Of a stretch of 7,294 bases of DNA, positions 1 to 7,225 are shown in pieces. The stretch spans positions 35,517 to 42,810 of the forward strand of contig DYNO01000001.1 of assembly GCA_020721025.1 (NCBI GenBank). Reading direction: 5' to 3'. Within the stretch, counting starts at the first letter, position 1; each line of letters begins with the position of its first letter. The notes under the pieces are model-generated. The model worked only from the letters and a program-made list of their open reading frames with translations, ran no database searches and was not told where the DNA came from. The position numbers and the translations under genes are program-made. The DNA is from Thiomargarita sp. GTDB taxonomy: Bacteria > Pseudomonadota > Gammaproteobacteria > Beggiatoales > Beggiatoaceae.

Positions 1-3000
1 CGAGAAGTTGGCGTTAAAATCACAAATAGCAACGTGAGCATGATAATTCCAATCCCAAGCAACATGAATCCGCCGGTACCAAAAATCAGTGCGACTGCAA
101 AGGTGATGGGGCCCATCGTCTCCGCGACGCTACTGAAAAATTCAAAATATCCCACTGCCCGATCTTCGCCAAGTTGATTGACTAAGGGGAGTTTTAAGAA
201 AAATTCATTTTGCGCCGTGACGCTGAAACCTTCGGTGATTCCCATTAAAACTAATGTAATCATCGCACCAATGAGATCACCCGTAAGTGCAAATACAATC
301 AATGACACGCCCCACAATACCGAGCCGAAGACCATGCTGCGATACGTTCCCCATTGGCGTTCTAAATAATAACTTAAAACGGGTCCGAGATAAATAATCA
401 ACAGTCCGCCGGAGATGATGAATAAACCGGTGCTGGCGGTTGATAATCCTTGACTTTCTGCAAAAAGTGGGAAGTAATATCCAGCAAAAGTTCCTGCAAT
501 ATAAGTTGGAAAAATAATCATGATAAAAAACACAAAGTTTCTGCCACTCATCAGAAATATTTTCAGCGAACTCAGTAAATTAAGCGATTCATGTCGTTGA
601 ATTTGTGTTTCTTCATGCAAAAATGGACGGTTTAAATAAAACAGTTGAAAAATCAATGCGAGGGCAATAATTCCCAGCGCAATGAAAAAGATATTGGAAA
701 AACTGAGATGATTCGCTAACACCCCTCCAAAAACCGCACCCACACTGATACCCGCCGTCATTCCCGCATAAAATTGACTAAATCCTTGACTGCGTTCAAG
801 TGCTCTACGCTCTTGATTAATAAAGGAACGCATCGCAATAAAACTAAATCCGCTCCCGATACCAATAACACTGCGAGCCACATTGAATAACAACATGTCG
901 TCAGCGAGACCTGAGAGCAATAATCCGGTGGAAGTTGCACACAATCCGAGATAAAATGTTGATTTCCAACCCATTCGACTCGCGACCGCACCCGCAACGG
1001 TGGTGCCTATGCCGAAACAAAACATTTCTAATGACAGTGGCATTGCCAATACCATTTCCTGAGACAAGCCGGCAATCGGTTCATACAATTGTTTCATCAA
1101 CAGCGGGATAAACGTGACTGATACGGAAACTGCTGTAAAATATAAAAAACTTAACGGTCGAATCAACATCACTTCGGAAAAATGTTCTTCTTCCACAGCG
1201 ATTTCTCGATGTTTTTTCTTATGCAATTCACTGATATACGAGATTTCAACCAATACCAAGACAAAAATGATCAGCACCACAGCTAAATTTAAGACCAATT
1301 CCTTGATAAGCCTTTCATTTTCTAACCTAAGATAATATAAATCAGTACCAATTTCCAGCAGGGCGACCACCTTACCCTCAGCATTTGTCACCGGTCCCAC
1401 GCCATAAATCCAATCGCCGGTGATATCTGTTGTGGCTTCCGTGACAATTTTACCGCTCAATGCCCGATCATACACCCCGCCATCGCCCAACCAATCAAAT
1501 GGATAGTACATATTAATCCGCCCGTCGGTGTACATCAATCCATAAAGACGGTCGTTAATCACTCGATACAGTGCGAAATAATAACCCTGATTCCACTCGT
1601 CTTGATTCCGATTTAACGAATTGTACAAAGTGTTGTAAACATATTTATAATCATCATTATTAAAATCAGTCTGTTGCTTGATGCGCTCCAACCGTTCTTC
1701 ATCCAACACTTTGGGTACCAGTTGGATTATTTGAGACAGTTTTTCAAAAACAACTTGTTGATATCGAGCAGTAAAATTTGTGATGAAGTAATAAGCAGAG
1801 AGAGAAGCGACCGAAGTTACGACAATCACAATACCTATGGATAATACCAGTGTATTCGGCAATTTTCGGTTAAACAACTGGACATAAATGAGATAAATTT
1901 TCCAAGGAACGAGCAACAATAAGGTTAGGCAACATATCAAAAAAATCGTCATTTTGAATTGCCACGTCAACGGAAGATCAGCAGTGGTGAGGTAATTTAC
2001 TGTTTTATCAGGATATTGAGTGACAACCGCTTCATCATTACAAGTGATAAGTGTGCCATCTGGATTGACGCTCAAACGATAGTAATTAAACGGTTTAATC
2101 TTGATTCCCTGCTGCGATTCGATAACCGATTGATCTAATAAAATGCGCGATTCCGTCGGTGAAACGATGCTACGAACATTTTTACCTTCTAAATCAACAA
2201 AATAAATTTTTCCCGCTGCATCCGTCCCAATTTCCCAAGGCACAATAAACTTACCTGTTGCTGCCCTTGCTTGTTCTGCTGAGAAAATGACATGAACGCT
2301 ACCATCGGCTAAAACCTGTTGAATTAAACCATCTTTGCTTGAATAAACAAAACTATCTGCGGAAAGTTGCACAATGTCCCCGATCACAATATTTGCTTCT
2401 GCCAACGGGTAATCACGATATTTTTCTGTCTTTTCAATGGGCTCTCGCCGCTGTAGAGATACAACATTTCCTTTGTCCAGCGGATTGAACCATGAGCGAT
2501 AATGTTTCGTTGTTTCTGGTTTAGGATGCTCAATCGTATGATGATATTGAGAAATACCCACACTCGTCAAATTGAACCAAGACAGCGTTTTCCCATTCGC
2601 CTCTAGAGAAAAAACTTCACCACGCTGTATCAATTGGGCTTTTTTATCATTGCTTCCAAAATCTTTGCGATACATCACCCCATCATAATTACCTTCGGGC
2701 GAAAAACGTAAAATTTCTTCCCGATCTAAATAAAATCCTTTAGAATCTGCAATATAATTAAGCACATAAAGATAACCTTCTGCATCAACTTCTATTTCAT
2801 TCGCATAAAAAAACCGTTGCTCTTCCCGACTACCACCGTAGAGACGATAAACAACTTTCCCATCTGGATTTATTTTAGAAATACGACGACGTGAATTATC
2901 AATGATATAACGATTATTATCGGAATCTTGAATGGCATAAACTGGATAATTTAACGTAAATTGCTGTGTCCACGCCTCTTTTAGTTCAAGGAAAAGATGA

Positions 3001-3098
3001 GTATTGAAATAAATATAGCAAGCGGTGCCGATGACGATAATCAGAACAAGAATGATATTATTTAGAATGATTTTTGTACGATCAATCACTGGTAACAT
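1..3098 (-). CDS. Beta-propeller-like / Cache sensor fused to an MFS transporter (partial, C-terminus beyond left edge)
   Basis: I translated 1032 stop-free codons from ATG at 3098-3096 to the window edge; the stop lies outside. Residues 10-31 are a membrane helix. Residues about 33-378 are a polar, presumably periplasmic region with repeated turns (NPDG 77-80, DAEG 105-108, SPEG 133-136, DAAG 293-296, NPDG 345-348) like NHL/beta-propeller blades. Helices follow at about 382-400 and 414-438. Residues about 440-592 resemble a Cache domain, with W563, P569 and G575 in the typical final strands. A helix at about 598-622 leads to a basic linker (HKKKHRE) and twelve MFS helices (about 648-1030). 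MFS motif A is degenerate (GAVASRMGWKS, 703-713); motif B (R742, G746, G748) and a glycine-rich motif C (G783, G787, G791, G792) are visible. Positive-inside charges fit this topology. The likely role is transport, or signalling, gated by an extracytoplasmic ligand. The substrate is unknown. The reading frame is certain; the domain names rest on motif recognition. Confidence 0.9.
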   Translation of the reverse strand, partial: MLPVIDRTKIILNNIILVLIIVIGTACYIYFNTHLFLELKEAWTQQFTLNYPVYAIQDSDNNRYIIDNSRRRISKINPDGKVVYRLYGGSREEQRFFYANEIEVDAEGYLYVLNYIADSKGFYLDREEILRFSPEGNYDGVMYRKDFGSNDKKAQLIQRGEVFSLEANGKTLSWFNLTSVGISQYHHTIEHPKPETTKHYRSWFNPLDKGNVVSLQRREPIEKTEKYRDYPLAEANIVIGDIVQLSADSFVYSSKDGLIQQVLADGSVHVIFSAEQARAATGKFIVPWEIGTDAAGKIYFVDLEGKNVRSIVSPTESRILLDQSVIESQQGIKIKPFNYYRLSVNPDGTLITCNDEAVVTQYPDKTVNYLTTADLPLTWQFKMTIFLICCLTLLLLVPWKIYLIYVQLFNRKLPNTLVLSIGIVIVVTSVASLSAYYFITNFTARYQQVVFEKLSQIIQLVPKVLDEERLERIKQQTDFNNDDYKYVYNTLYNSLNRNQDEWNQGYYFALYRVINDRLYGLMYTDGRINMYYPFDWLGDGGVYDRALSGKIVTEATTDITGDWIYGVGPVTNAEGKVVALLEIGTDLYYLRLENERLIKELVLNLAVVLIIFVLVLVEISYISELHKKKHREIAVEEEHFSEVMLIRPLSFLYFTAVSVSVTFIPLLMKQLYEPIAGLSQEMVLAMPLSLEMFCFGIGTTVAGAVASRMGWKSTFYLGLCATSTGLLLSGLADDMLLFNVARSVIGIGSGFSFIAMRSFINQERRALERSQGFSQFYAGMTAGISVGAVFGGVLANHLSFSNIFFIALGIIALALIFQLFYLNRPFLHEETQIQRHESLNLLSSLKIFLMSGRNFVFFIMIIFPTYIAGTFAGYYFPLFAESQGLSTASTGLFIISGGLLIIYLGPVLSYYLERQWGTYRSMVFGSVLWGVSLIVFALTGDLIGAMITLVLMGITEGFSVTAQNEFFLKLPLVNQLGEDRAVGYFEFFSSVAETMGPITFAVALIFGTGGFMLLGIGIIMLTLLFVILTPTS

Positions 3099-3103
3099 TC
3101 TCC
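3087..3103 (-). promoter_or_regulatory. Ribosome binding site and ambiguous start of the sensor-MFS gene
   Basis: On the minus strand GGAG (3103-3100) lies only one base before the ATG at 3098, which is too close for normal Shine-Dalgarno spacing. An in-frame GTG at 3089-3087 (codon 4) sits 10 bases after GGAG, a more usual distance. Either start leaves the first membrane helix intact. No other in-frame ATG or GTG was found between the ATG and the upstream stop at about 3162-3164. I kept the ATG by convention. Confidence 0.45.
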
Positions 3104-3165
3104 ATGCAGATAAACTGAATAATGACTTTTCATGGTTAATGGGTGAAACAGGTTTAGAATTTCAT

Positions 3166-3255
3166 TTGAATTTCAATAAGTTGAAAAGTTAAATTCATCT
3201 TTTTGATTTTGCAAATGCGAGTAACAAACATGCTTGATGGTATTGAATGGTTCAA
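3166..3255. promoter_or_regulatory. Cluster of TTGAA/TTCAA inverted repeats (possible operator)
   Basis: Three short inverted repeats share one half-site: TTGAA-T-TTCAA at 3166-3176, TTTCAA-TAAG-TTGAAA at 3171-3186, and TTGAA-TGG-TTCAA at 3243-3255. The first two overlap. They lie about 70-160 bp upstream of the sensor-MFS start, where a regulator might bind. The DNA is AT-rich, so part of this could be chance; no regulator is encoded in the window. Confidence 0.25.
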
Positions 3256-3345
3256 CTTAAGAAATAAAACAAGATATTGTATCATAACCGATTGAATAAG
3301 CGTGTTTAGATAAAAAATAATAAAAATAAGATTAAAAATTATCGC

Positions 3346-3376
3346 TTGAAAAAAATCCCTATTTATCTGATATAAA
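3346..3376 (+). promoter_or_regulatory. Candidate rightward promoter with extended -10
   Basis: The plus strand has TTGAAA (3346-3351), a 19-base spacer and TGATATAAA (3368-3376), which matches an extended -10 (TGn followed by TATAAA). Transcription would run rightward into DNA with no plus-strand gene, towards the antisense strand of the DUF349 gene. It could drive a small or antisense RNA or be a chance match in AT-rich DNA. Confidence 0.2.
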
Positions 3377-3403
3377 AGACGAGAACAACCTATAAATCAA
3401 TAA

Positions 3404-3430
3404 ATTATAGAAATAGATTGATAGTGTGAA
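3404..3430 (-). promoter_or_regulatory. Candidate sigma-70 promoter for the sensor-MFS gene
   Basis: On the minus strand a perfect TATAAT (-10, 3409-3404) is preceded by TTCACA (3430-3425), five of six matches to the -35 consensus, but with a short 15-base spacer. Transcription would start near 3397, giving an untranslated leader of about 300 bases before the ATG at 3098. In DNA this AT-rich, TATAAT-like words are common, so the call is tentative. Confidence 0.3.
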
Positions 3431-3735
3431 TATTTTGAATGATAGCTTGTTTAGTTCAACGGGTAGTTCATGTTGTTAAGCATGGGAGGGATGCAGTTTG
3501 AAATAGCGGGCGAAAATTTATTTAAATAAAACAATTAATTATCTTTCACAAAAAAACTCAGCATGAACGAAAATATTTTAAAGCCACTCTTTCTGATTTT
3601 TTAAAATCCAACAGGTTTAAAATTTGATTATGGGTGAAACCATAGTTGAGGTTGACAGAACATCGGTGCCAATTGATGTCCAATGGCGAGTATTTTCAAA
3701 ATAATATCAATTAGATAACAATGATGACGGTACAT

Positions 3736-3765
3736 AAAAAAACCCTGTACGAGCGATACAGGGCT
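3736..3765 (-). terminator. Intrinsic terminator of the DUF349 gene
   Basis: A perfect 7-bp stem (CCCTGTA at 3743-3749 pairing with TACAGGG at 3757-3763) encloses a 7-base loop. Read on the minus strand it is followed directly by seven T residues (3742-3736), the layout of a Rho-independent terminator. The stem can extend by a G-U and an A-U pair. It lies about 133 bases after the stop codon at 3899, so the message would have a fairly long 3' untranslated tail. The plus-strand side lacks a T-run, so it appears to act in one direction. Confidence 0.8.
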
Positions 3766-3898
3766 ATTAAATGTTGTTTTATGGTCGATTCATAACTGCC
3801 ACAATTTTTCGTTTGCTGGGTTCAACGCACGGATTGCAAAATTTTGAAAAATTAATCAGTTATCTCAATCAGAGCAACGTTGATTTCGACAATACTCA

Positions 3899-6800
3899 CT
3901 ATTCTTTGTCTTTACGACTTGTCCGCCGTTGTTCAACTGCTTGTAAGGCTTGCTGAAAACGTTGCTCTAATTTATGAGCCGCCTCTGCGGGAATCGCCCC
4001 GATTAAATACCACGCCCGTTCAATACTTTGCAACTCAGCCGTTCTATCCGCCGCCGGTTCACCTTCCAAATGCCCGCCCTTCATTGCTTCCGATAACCGC
4101 TTGACTTGATACGCCATGCGCGCTTCTTTCACTTCCGGCGGCGAATCGACACCCGCTAAAATTTCCAACCGGATGCACAGTTCCTCTTTTTCCTTTAAAG
4201 TCGCTGGCTTAAATACCGTATTCCCGGCGGACTGACATGCTTGCTCAAAACGCCGTTGCACCTTGGATTCCAAAGCAGTTTCCAACAAATTCGGCAGGTT
4301 TGCCCACGTTTCCTTAATCCGCGCCACCACCGGAGCCACTTCGTCCATCGACGCATGTTCAATTTCTGCGCACAATTCAGACTTATATTTCAACAAATCC
4401 AATTGCTTACGTTGTTCACTGCGTACCAATTGATGATAACGATCTTCCAATCGCTTCGCAGCATTTTTAAAGCGTTTTTCCAAAGCCTCCACCGGTTTTT
4501 TCGGCAATCCGGTCAAGGCATCCCACTCAGCGCGCAACGTTCTGACAAAAGCTGCGGAATTCTTAATCTCTTCTTCGCCCGCCGACTTGACAAACTCCTC
4601 AAACTTGACGCACACCGCTTCTTTCGCATCCAGACGTTGTTGTAAATCCGTTTCCTTCTGCTTGCGCGCATCTTCCCGCATATTGAACACTTTATCGCAC
4701 GCTTCACGGAATTTTTTCCACAACTCCCGTTCTTCTTTGCGCTCGCCCGGCACCGAAACACCCCATTGTTCTTGCAGACGTTTCACTTGCTCAATGGCAT
4801 GGTCTAAATCGAAAGACTTGGGCGGCGTTTCTGCAATTTCTGCTGACTTGTCAACAGGTTGATCTTTTTCACTCAGTAACTGTGCCACCGCCTCATTCAA
4901 ACTCAATTTTTCGCCGCGACTCACCGCTTGCACCACTCGAATCAAGGCTTTGCGCTGAATAATGTTATTCTGACGTTCGGCATCCAAATAAGTTTCGAGC
5001 CTTGCCATCGCTTTTTCGTAACGTTCCTTGAGTTTCTTACGAGTTTTGCGATCCGTGGTGCCAATGCGATGCCATTCCTTGTCCGCGTCTCTGGCGAATT
5101 TATAGACTTTTTTCCAATCTTCAACCCGTTCCGCGGCATTTTGGGCAAATTGTTCAATTTTCTCGCATAACTGCTCTTTTTTCAGCAAGTTAGCTGCACG
5201 TTCCTTCGCCTTCTTCTCAAAATATTGCCGACATGGTTCATACGCTTCGTTGCACGCCTTGATGAATCGTTTGTAAATATCGGCGTTTTTCTCAGAACCT
5301 TCCTCATCTTTCGCCTTTCTTCTGAACCGATGCGGATGCCCATGTTCATCCATTTTTTTCCACGATTCCTGCGCTTCACGGACGATACGAGCGGTTTCTT
5401 CCGGATCATCGGCAGCGTTGGGAATAATTGCCTCAATCCGAGCGCACAAATTTTCCCGTTCTAAATCATCGCCCCACAATTCCCAATCGCGCAACTCACG
5501 AATTCGCACCGCATTCTTTTGCAAGCGTTTTTCCAACGTTTGATGCTTGGAGGGATTCATTGCGACGGCATTTTTGAGCAATTCACGGGCTTTGTGCTCC
5601 AAGGGAATCGCTTCGTGCAAGGTGCCTTTTTCCAACGCAATTTCCAAATCTTTGAGCAAGGTTTGCAACTGTTCAAACGCCTGACCCGCATCGCTAATTT
5701 GCTTTTGCATCGCGGCTTTCAAGTGTTCAATTTGTTGTTTCAATTGGGTTTCAATCGCCGTCCATTGGGCAGTCTCTTTTGCCGGACGCAGATTGTCACA
5801 ACGTTGTTCGACATCGGCGATGTGGGCGGATTTGATCACCTTGCCATTGTTGATTAAATCTTTGATATAGCGAAATAATTCTTTGGCTTTGCGCGTCACT
5901 TGAGCGACTTCTTGCCACGCTTTCAACTGTTGCTGGGCAGAATTCACCACTCGATCAAAACGATGTTGCCACTTGGCTTCTTCCGTCAGATGCAAATGTC
6001 CCAAATATTCCCACTGGGTGCGCCATTCCGCTAATTTGTCGTCATTCCAAGGCAAGCTCGTTGGAGCAGTCGGAGCAGTTTCAGCTTCAGTTTCAGCACG
6101 TTGCACCGTTGCCAATAAACTTTCAATGTGTTCACATAACTGTTGTTTGGCGATCCGAATCGGCGTGTATTCCTGCTCACGTTGTTGAATTTCCGCTTGA
6201 TGTTGCAATTGTTGCGCGTGGGCTTGTTGAAAAGTTTGCTGCACTTGGGCAAAACGTGGGTGAAATTCGGCATCCACTTCGGCATGAATTTCCTGCCAAC
6301 GCGCTGCGAGTCGGTCAAATTCGGTTTTATCCGCCGCCCAATTACGCAAATTATCAGGCAATTTTAACAAGGCTTCCAATCGCGTACACATTGCTTCGGC
6401 TTCCGCTTTCAACCGCGCGGGACGTTCCGATTGCTCTACAATGCTGTCAAGTTTTTCCCGTGCGATACGACTGACTTGTTTATCTTGACTGCGCGTGGCT
6501 TTAAACACCCGTTCCAACGTTGATTTCTGGGTTAATTTTTCCACCGCCGCCAAGCGCACTTCTGGATTGACATCGGCAATTGCCACATCACCGAACAAAC
6601 TTTGACGCTCGATTTTCACCTTTGCCAAGGCTGCCAGACGCAATTCAACTTCCTGGGCATTTTTCGCCACATATTCCAACTCATTGGCATCGGTCGATTT
6701 TTGCACCCAAGCAAGCCGGATGGCGATGTCTAAATTTGATTTGCCACATAAAACTTGCTTCAACCGCTGCGCTGCCTGTTCTCGTAAATCCACATCTACA

Positions 6801-7000
6801 TCGGTTTTGACAAGTTGGTCAAGTAGTTCCAAATCGTCGATTTTTCTGACCGCCGCCCGCCGTACCAAGGGGGATTCCTCGGTTTGTTGCACAATTTCAC
6901 GTAACACAGAAGGGTCGTTAATATCCTCTAAGACAGCTTTACGGGCTTCGGGGCTTGCGTTTTGCCATTTAGATTGTTTGATGAATTTGTCTAGAATCAT
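3899..7000 (-). CDS. Large HEAT-repeat / DUF349-repeat protein of unknown function
   Basis: Complete 1033-residue frame from ATG at 7000-6998 to TAG at 3901-3899. The N-terminus (about 10-185) shows HEAT-like helical repeats: SPLVRRAAVRKI (43-54), VDLREQAAQRL (70-80), VELRLAALAKV (118-128) and NPEVRLAAVEKL (145-156). The rest is highly charged, helical and partly coiled-coil, with DUF349-type units: a Trp-containing helix, then a 'RF..A...' helix, then a linker to an LCxxIE-like motif. That motif recurs seven times, with cysteines at 205, 289, 519, 612, 797, 877 and 942. Two low-complexity linkers (about 301-317 and 708-730) break up the body. There is no signal peptide or membrane helix, so it should be cytoplasmic. 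DUF349 has no established biochemical role; a scaffold or protein-binding function is inference. No clear Shine-Dalgarno precedes the ATG, but the start fits the family's usual opening (a short helix, KWQ, then the first HEAT unit). It seems monocistronic. Automatic annotation may mislabel it as SMC-like. Confidence 0.95.
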   Translation of the reverse strand: MILDKFIKQSKWQNASPEARKAVLEDINDPSVLREIVQQTEESPLVRRAAVRKIDDLELLDQLVKTDVDVDLREQAAQRLKQVLCGKSNLDIAIRLAWVQKSTDANELEYVAKNAQEVELRLAALAKVKIERQSLFGDVAIADVNPEVRLAAVEKLTQKSTLERVFKATRSQDKQVSRIAREKLDSIVEQSERPARLKAEAEAMCTRLEALLKLPDNLRNWAADKTEFDRLAARWQEIHAEVDAEFHPRFAQVQQTFQQAHAQQLQHQAEIQQREQEYTPIRIAKQQLCEHIESLLATVQRAETEAETAPTAPTSLPWNDDKLAEWRTQWEYLGHLHLTEEAKWQHRFDRVVNSAQQQLKAWQEVAQVTRKAKELFRYIKDLINNGKVIKSAHIADVEQRCDNLRPAKETAQWTAIETQLKQQIEHLKAAMQKQISDAGQAFEQLQTLLKDLEIALEKGTLHEAIPLEHKARELLKNAVAMNPSKHQTLEKRLQKNAVRIRELRDWELWGDDLERENLCARIEAIIPNAADDPEETARIVREAQESWKKMDEHGHPHRFRRKAKDEEGSEKNADIYKRFIKACNEAYEPCRQYFEKKAKERAANLLKKEQLCEKIEQFAQNAAERVEDWKKVYKFARDADKEWHRIGTTDRKTRKKLKERYEKAMARLETYLDAERQNNIIQRKALIRVVQAVSRGEKLSLNEAVAQLLSEKDQPVDKSAEIAETPPKSFDLDHAIEQVKRLQEQWGVSVPGERKEERELWKKFREACDKVFNMREDARKQKETDLQQRLDAKEAVCVKFEEFVKSAGEEEIKNSAAFVRTLRAEWDALTGLPKKPVEALEKRFKNAAKRLEDRYHQLVRSEQRKQLDLLKYKSELCAEIEHASMDEVAPVVARIKETWANLPNLLETALESKVQRRFEQACQSAGNTVFKPATLKEKEELCIRLEILAGVDSPPEVKEARMAYQVKRLSEAMKGGHLEGEPAADRTAELQSIERAWYLIGAIPAEAAHKLEQRFQQALQAVEQRRTSRKDKE
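6063..6098. repeat. In-frame 9-bp and 6-bp tandem microrepeats inside the DUF349 gene
   Basis: On the plus strand GGAGCAGTC/GGAGCAGTT (6063-6080) is a 9-bp tandem pair, followed by TCAGCT/TCAGTT/TCAGCA (6081-6098), a 6-bp unit repeated three times. Both unit lengths are multiples of three. They encode the acidic and Thr-Ala-Pro-rich linker at about residues 302-313 of the DUF349 protein. Confidence 0.7.
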
Positions 7001-7225
7001 AATGTGTGTCGTCGTTATTCGGTTGTGAAACTGTGTCGAACGGGGTGTGAAATGACGAAGTGTGCCAGTTTAAGAAAATTCAAAAAATATCGGTTTGATC
7101 TCTCAACAAGGTCGCAACTTCAGTATTTCACGCGGTGTCTATAAAATGTACGAAATGTGTCATTATGCTTATTGAAGCATGTTTTATCCACTCAAAGATT
7201 ACTTTTTTGGATTGATTACTACCAC
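7001..7225. other. Upstream region of the DUF349 gene
   Basis: No gene is visible here. I found no convincing sigma-70 promoter reading into the DUF349 gene and no clear Shine-Dalgarno before its ATG. A small perfect inverted repeat, ATGCTT-ATTG-AAGCAT (7165-7180), lies about 165 bp upstream. It is followed on the plus strand by GTTTTAT, too weak a tail for a confident terminator. The words TGTGAAA and GTGTC recur several times between 7001 and 7160. Confidence 0.5.

Larger units (their letters stand above)
3099..3735. other. AT-rich intergenic region without a convincing gene
   Basis: This stretch separates the terminator of the DUF349 gene from the start of the sensor-MFS gene. It is clearly richer in A and T than the flanking coding DNA, with long A-tracts around 3310-3360. 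Only very short open frames occur (the longest I noted are 24 codons on plus at 3630-3704 and 35 codons on minus from 3735), and none has a good ribosome binding site. It probably carries the promoter and leader of the sensor-MFS gene; a small RNA cannot be excluded. Confidence 0.6.

Noticed and set aside
758..997. Minus-strand 79-codon frame overlapping the sensor-MFS gene
   Set aside because: It is a different frame on the same strand inside a continuous MFS coding frame with clear transporter motifs, so it is a shadow.
3478..3496. GCAT-GGGAGGG-ATGC inverted repeat in the spacer
   Set aside because: The stem is only four base pairs with a seven-base loop and no T-run; it is not convincing as a terminator or operator.
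3595..3608. GATTTT-TT-AAAATC inverted repeat
   Set aside because: An A/T-only style palindrome with a two-base loop, expected by chance in this AT-rich spacer.
3652..3657. Perfect TTGACA on the plus strand
   Set aside because: No -10-like sequence occurs at 16-18 bases downstream, so it is not called as a promoter.
3630..3704. Plus-strand 24-codon frame beginning MGETIVEV
   Set aside because: No well-placed ribosome binding site and very short; no recognisable family. It shares its first 11 bases with another short frame at 3139, which looks like a DNA repeat rather than a gene.
3628..3735. Minus-strand 35-codon frame beginning MYRHHCYL directly after the terminator T-run
   Set aside because: The ATG follows seven T residues with no ribosome binding site, and it lies downstream of a terminator. 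It is probably chance.
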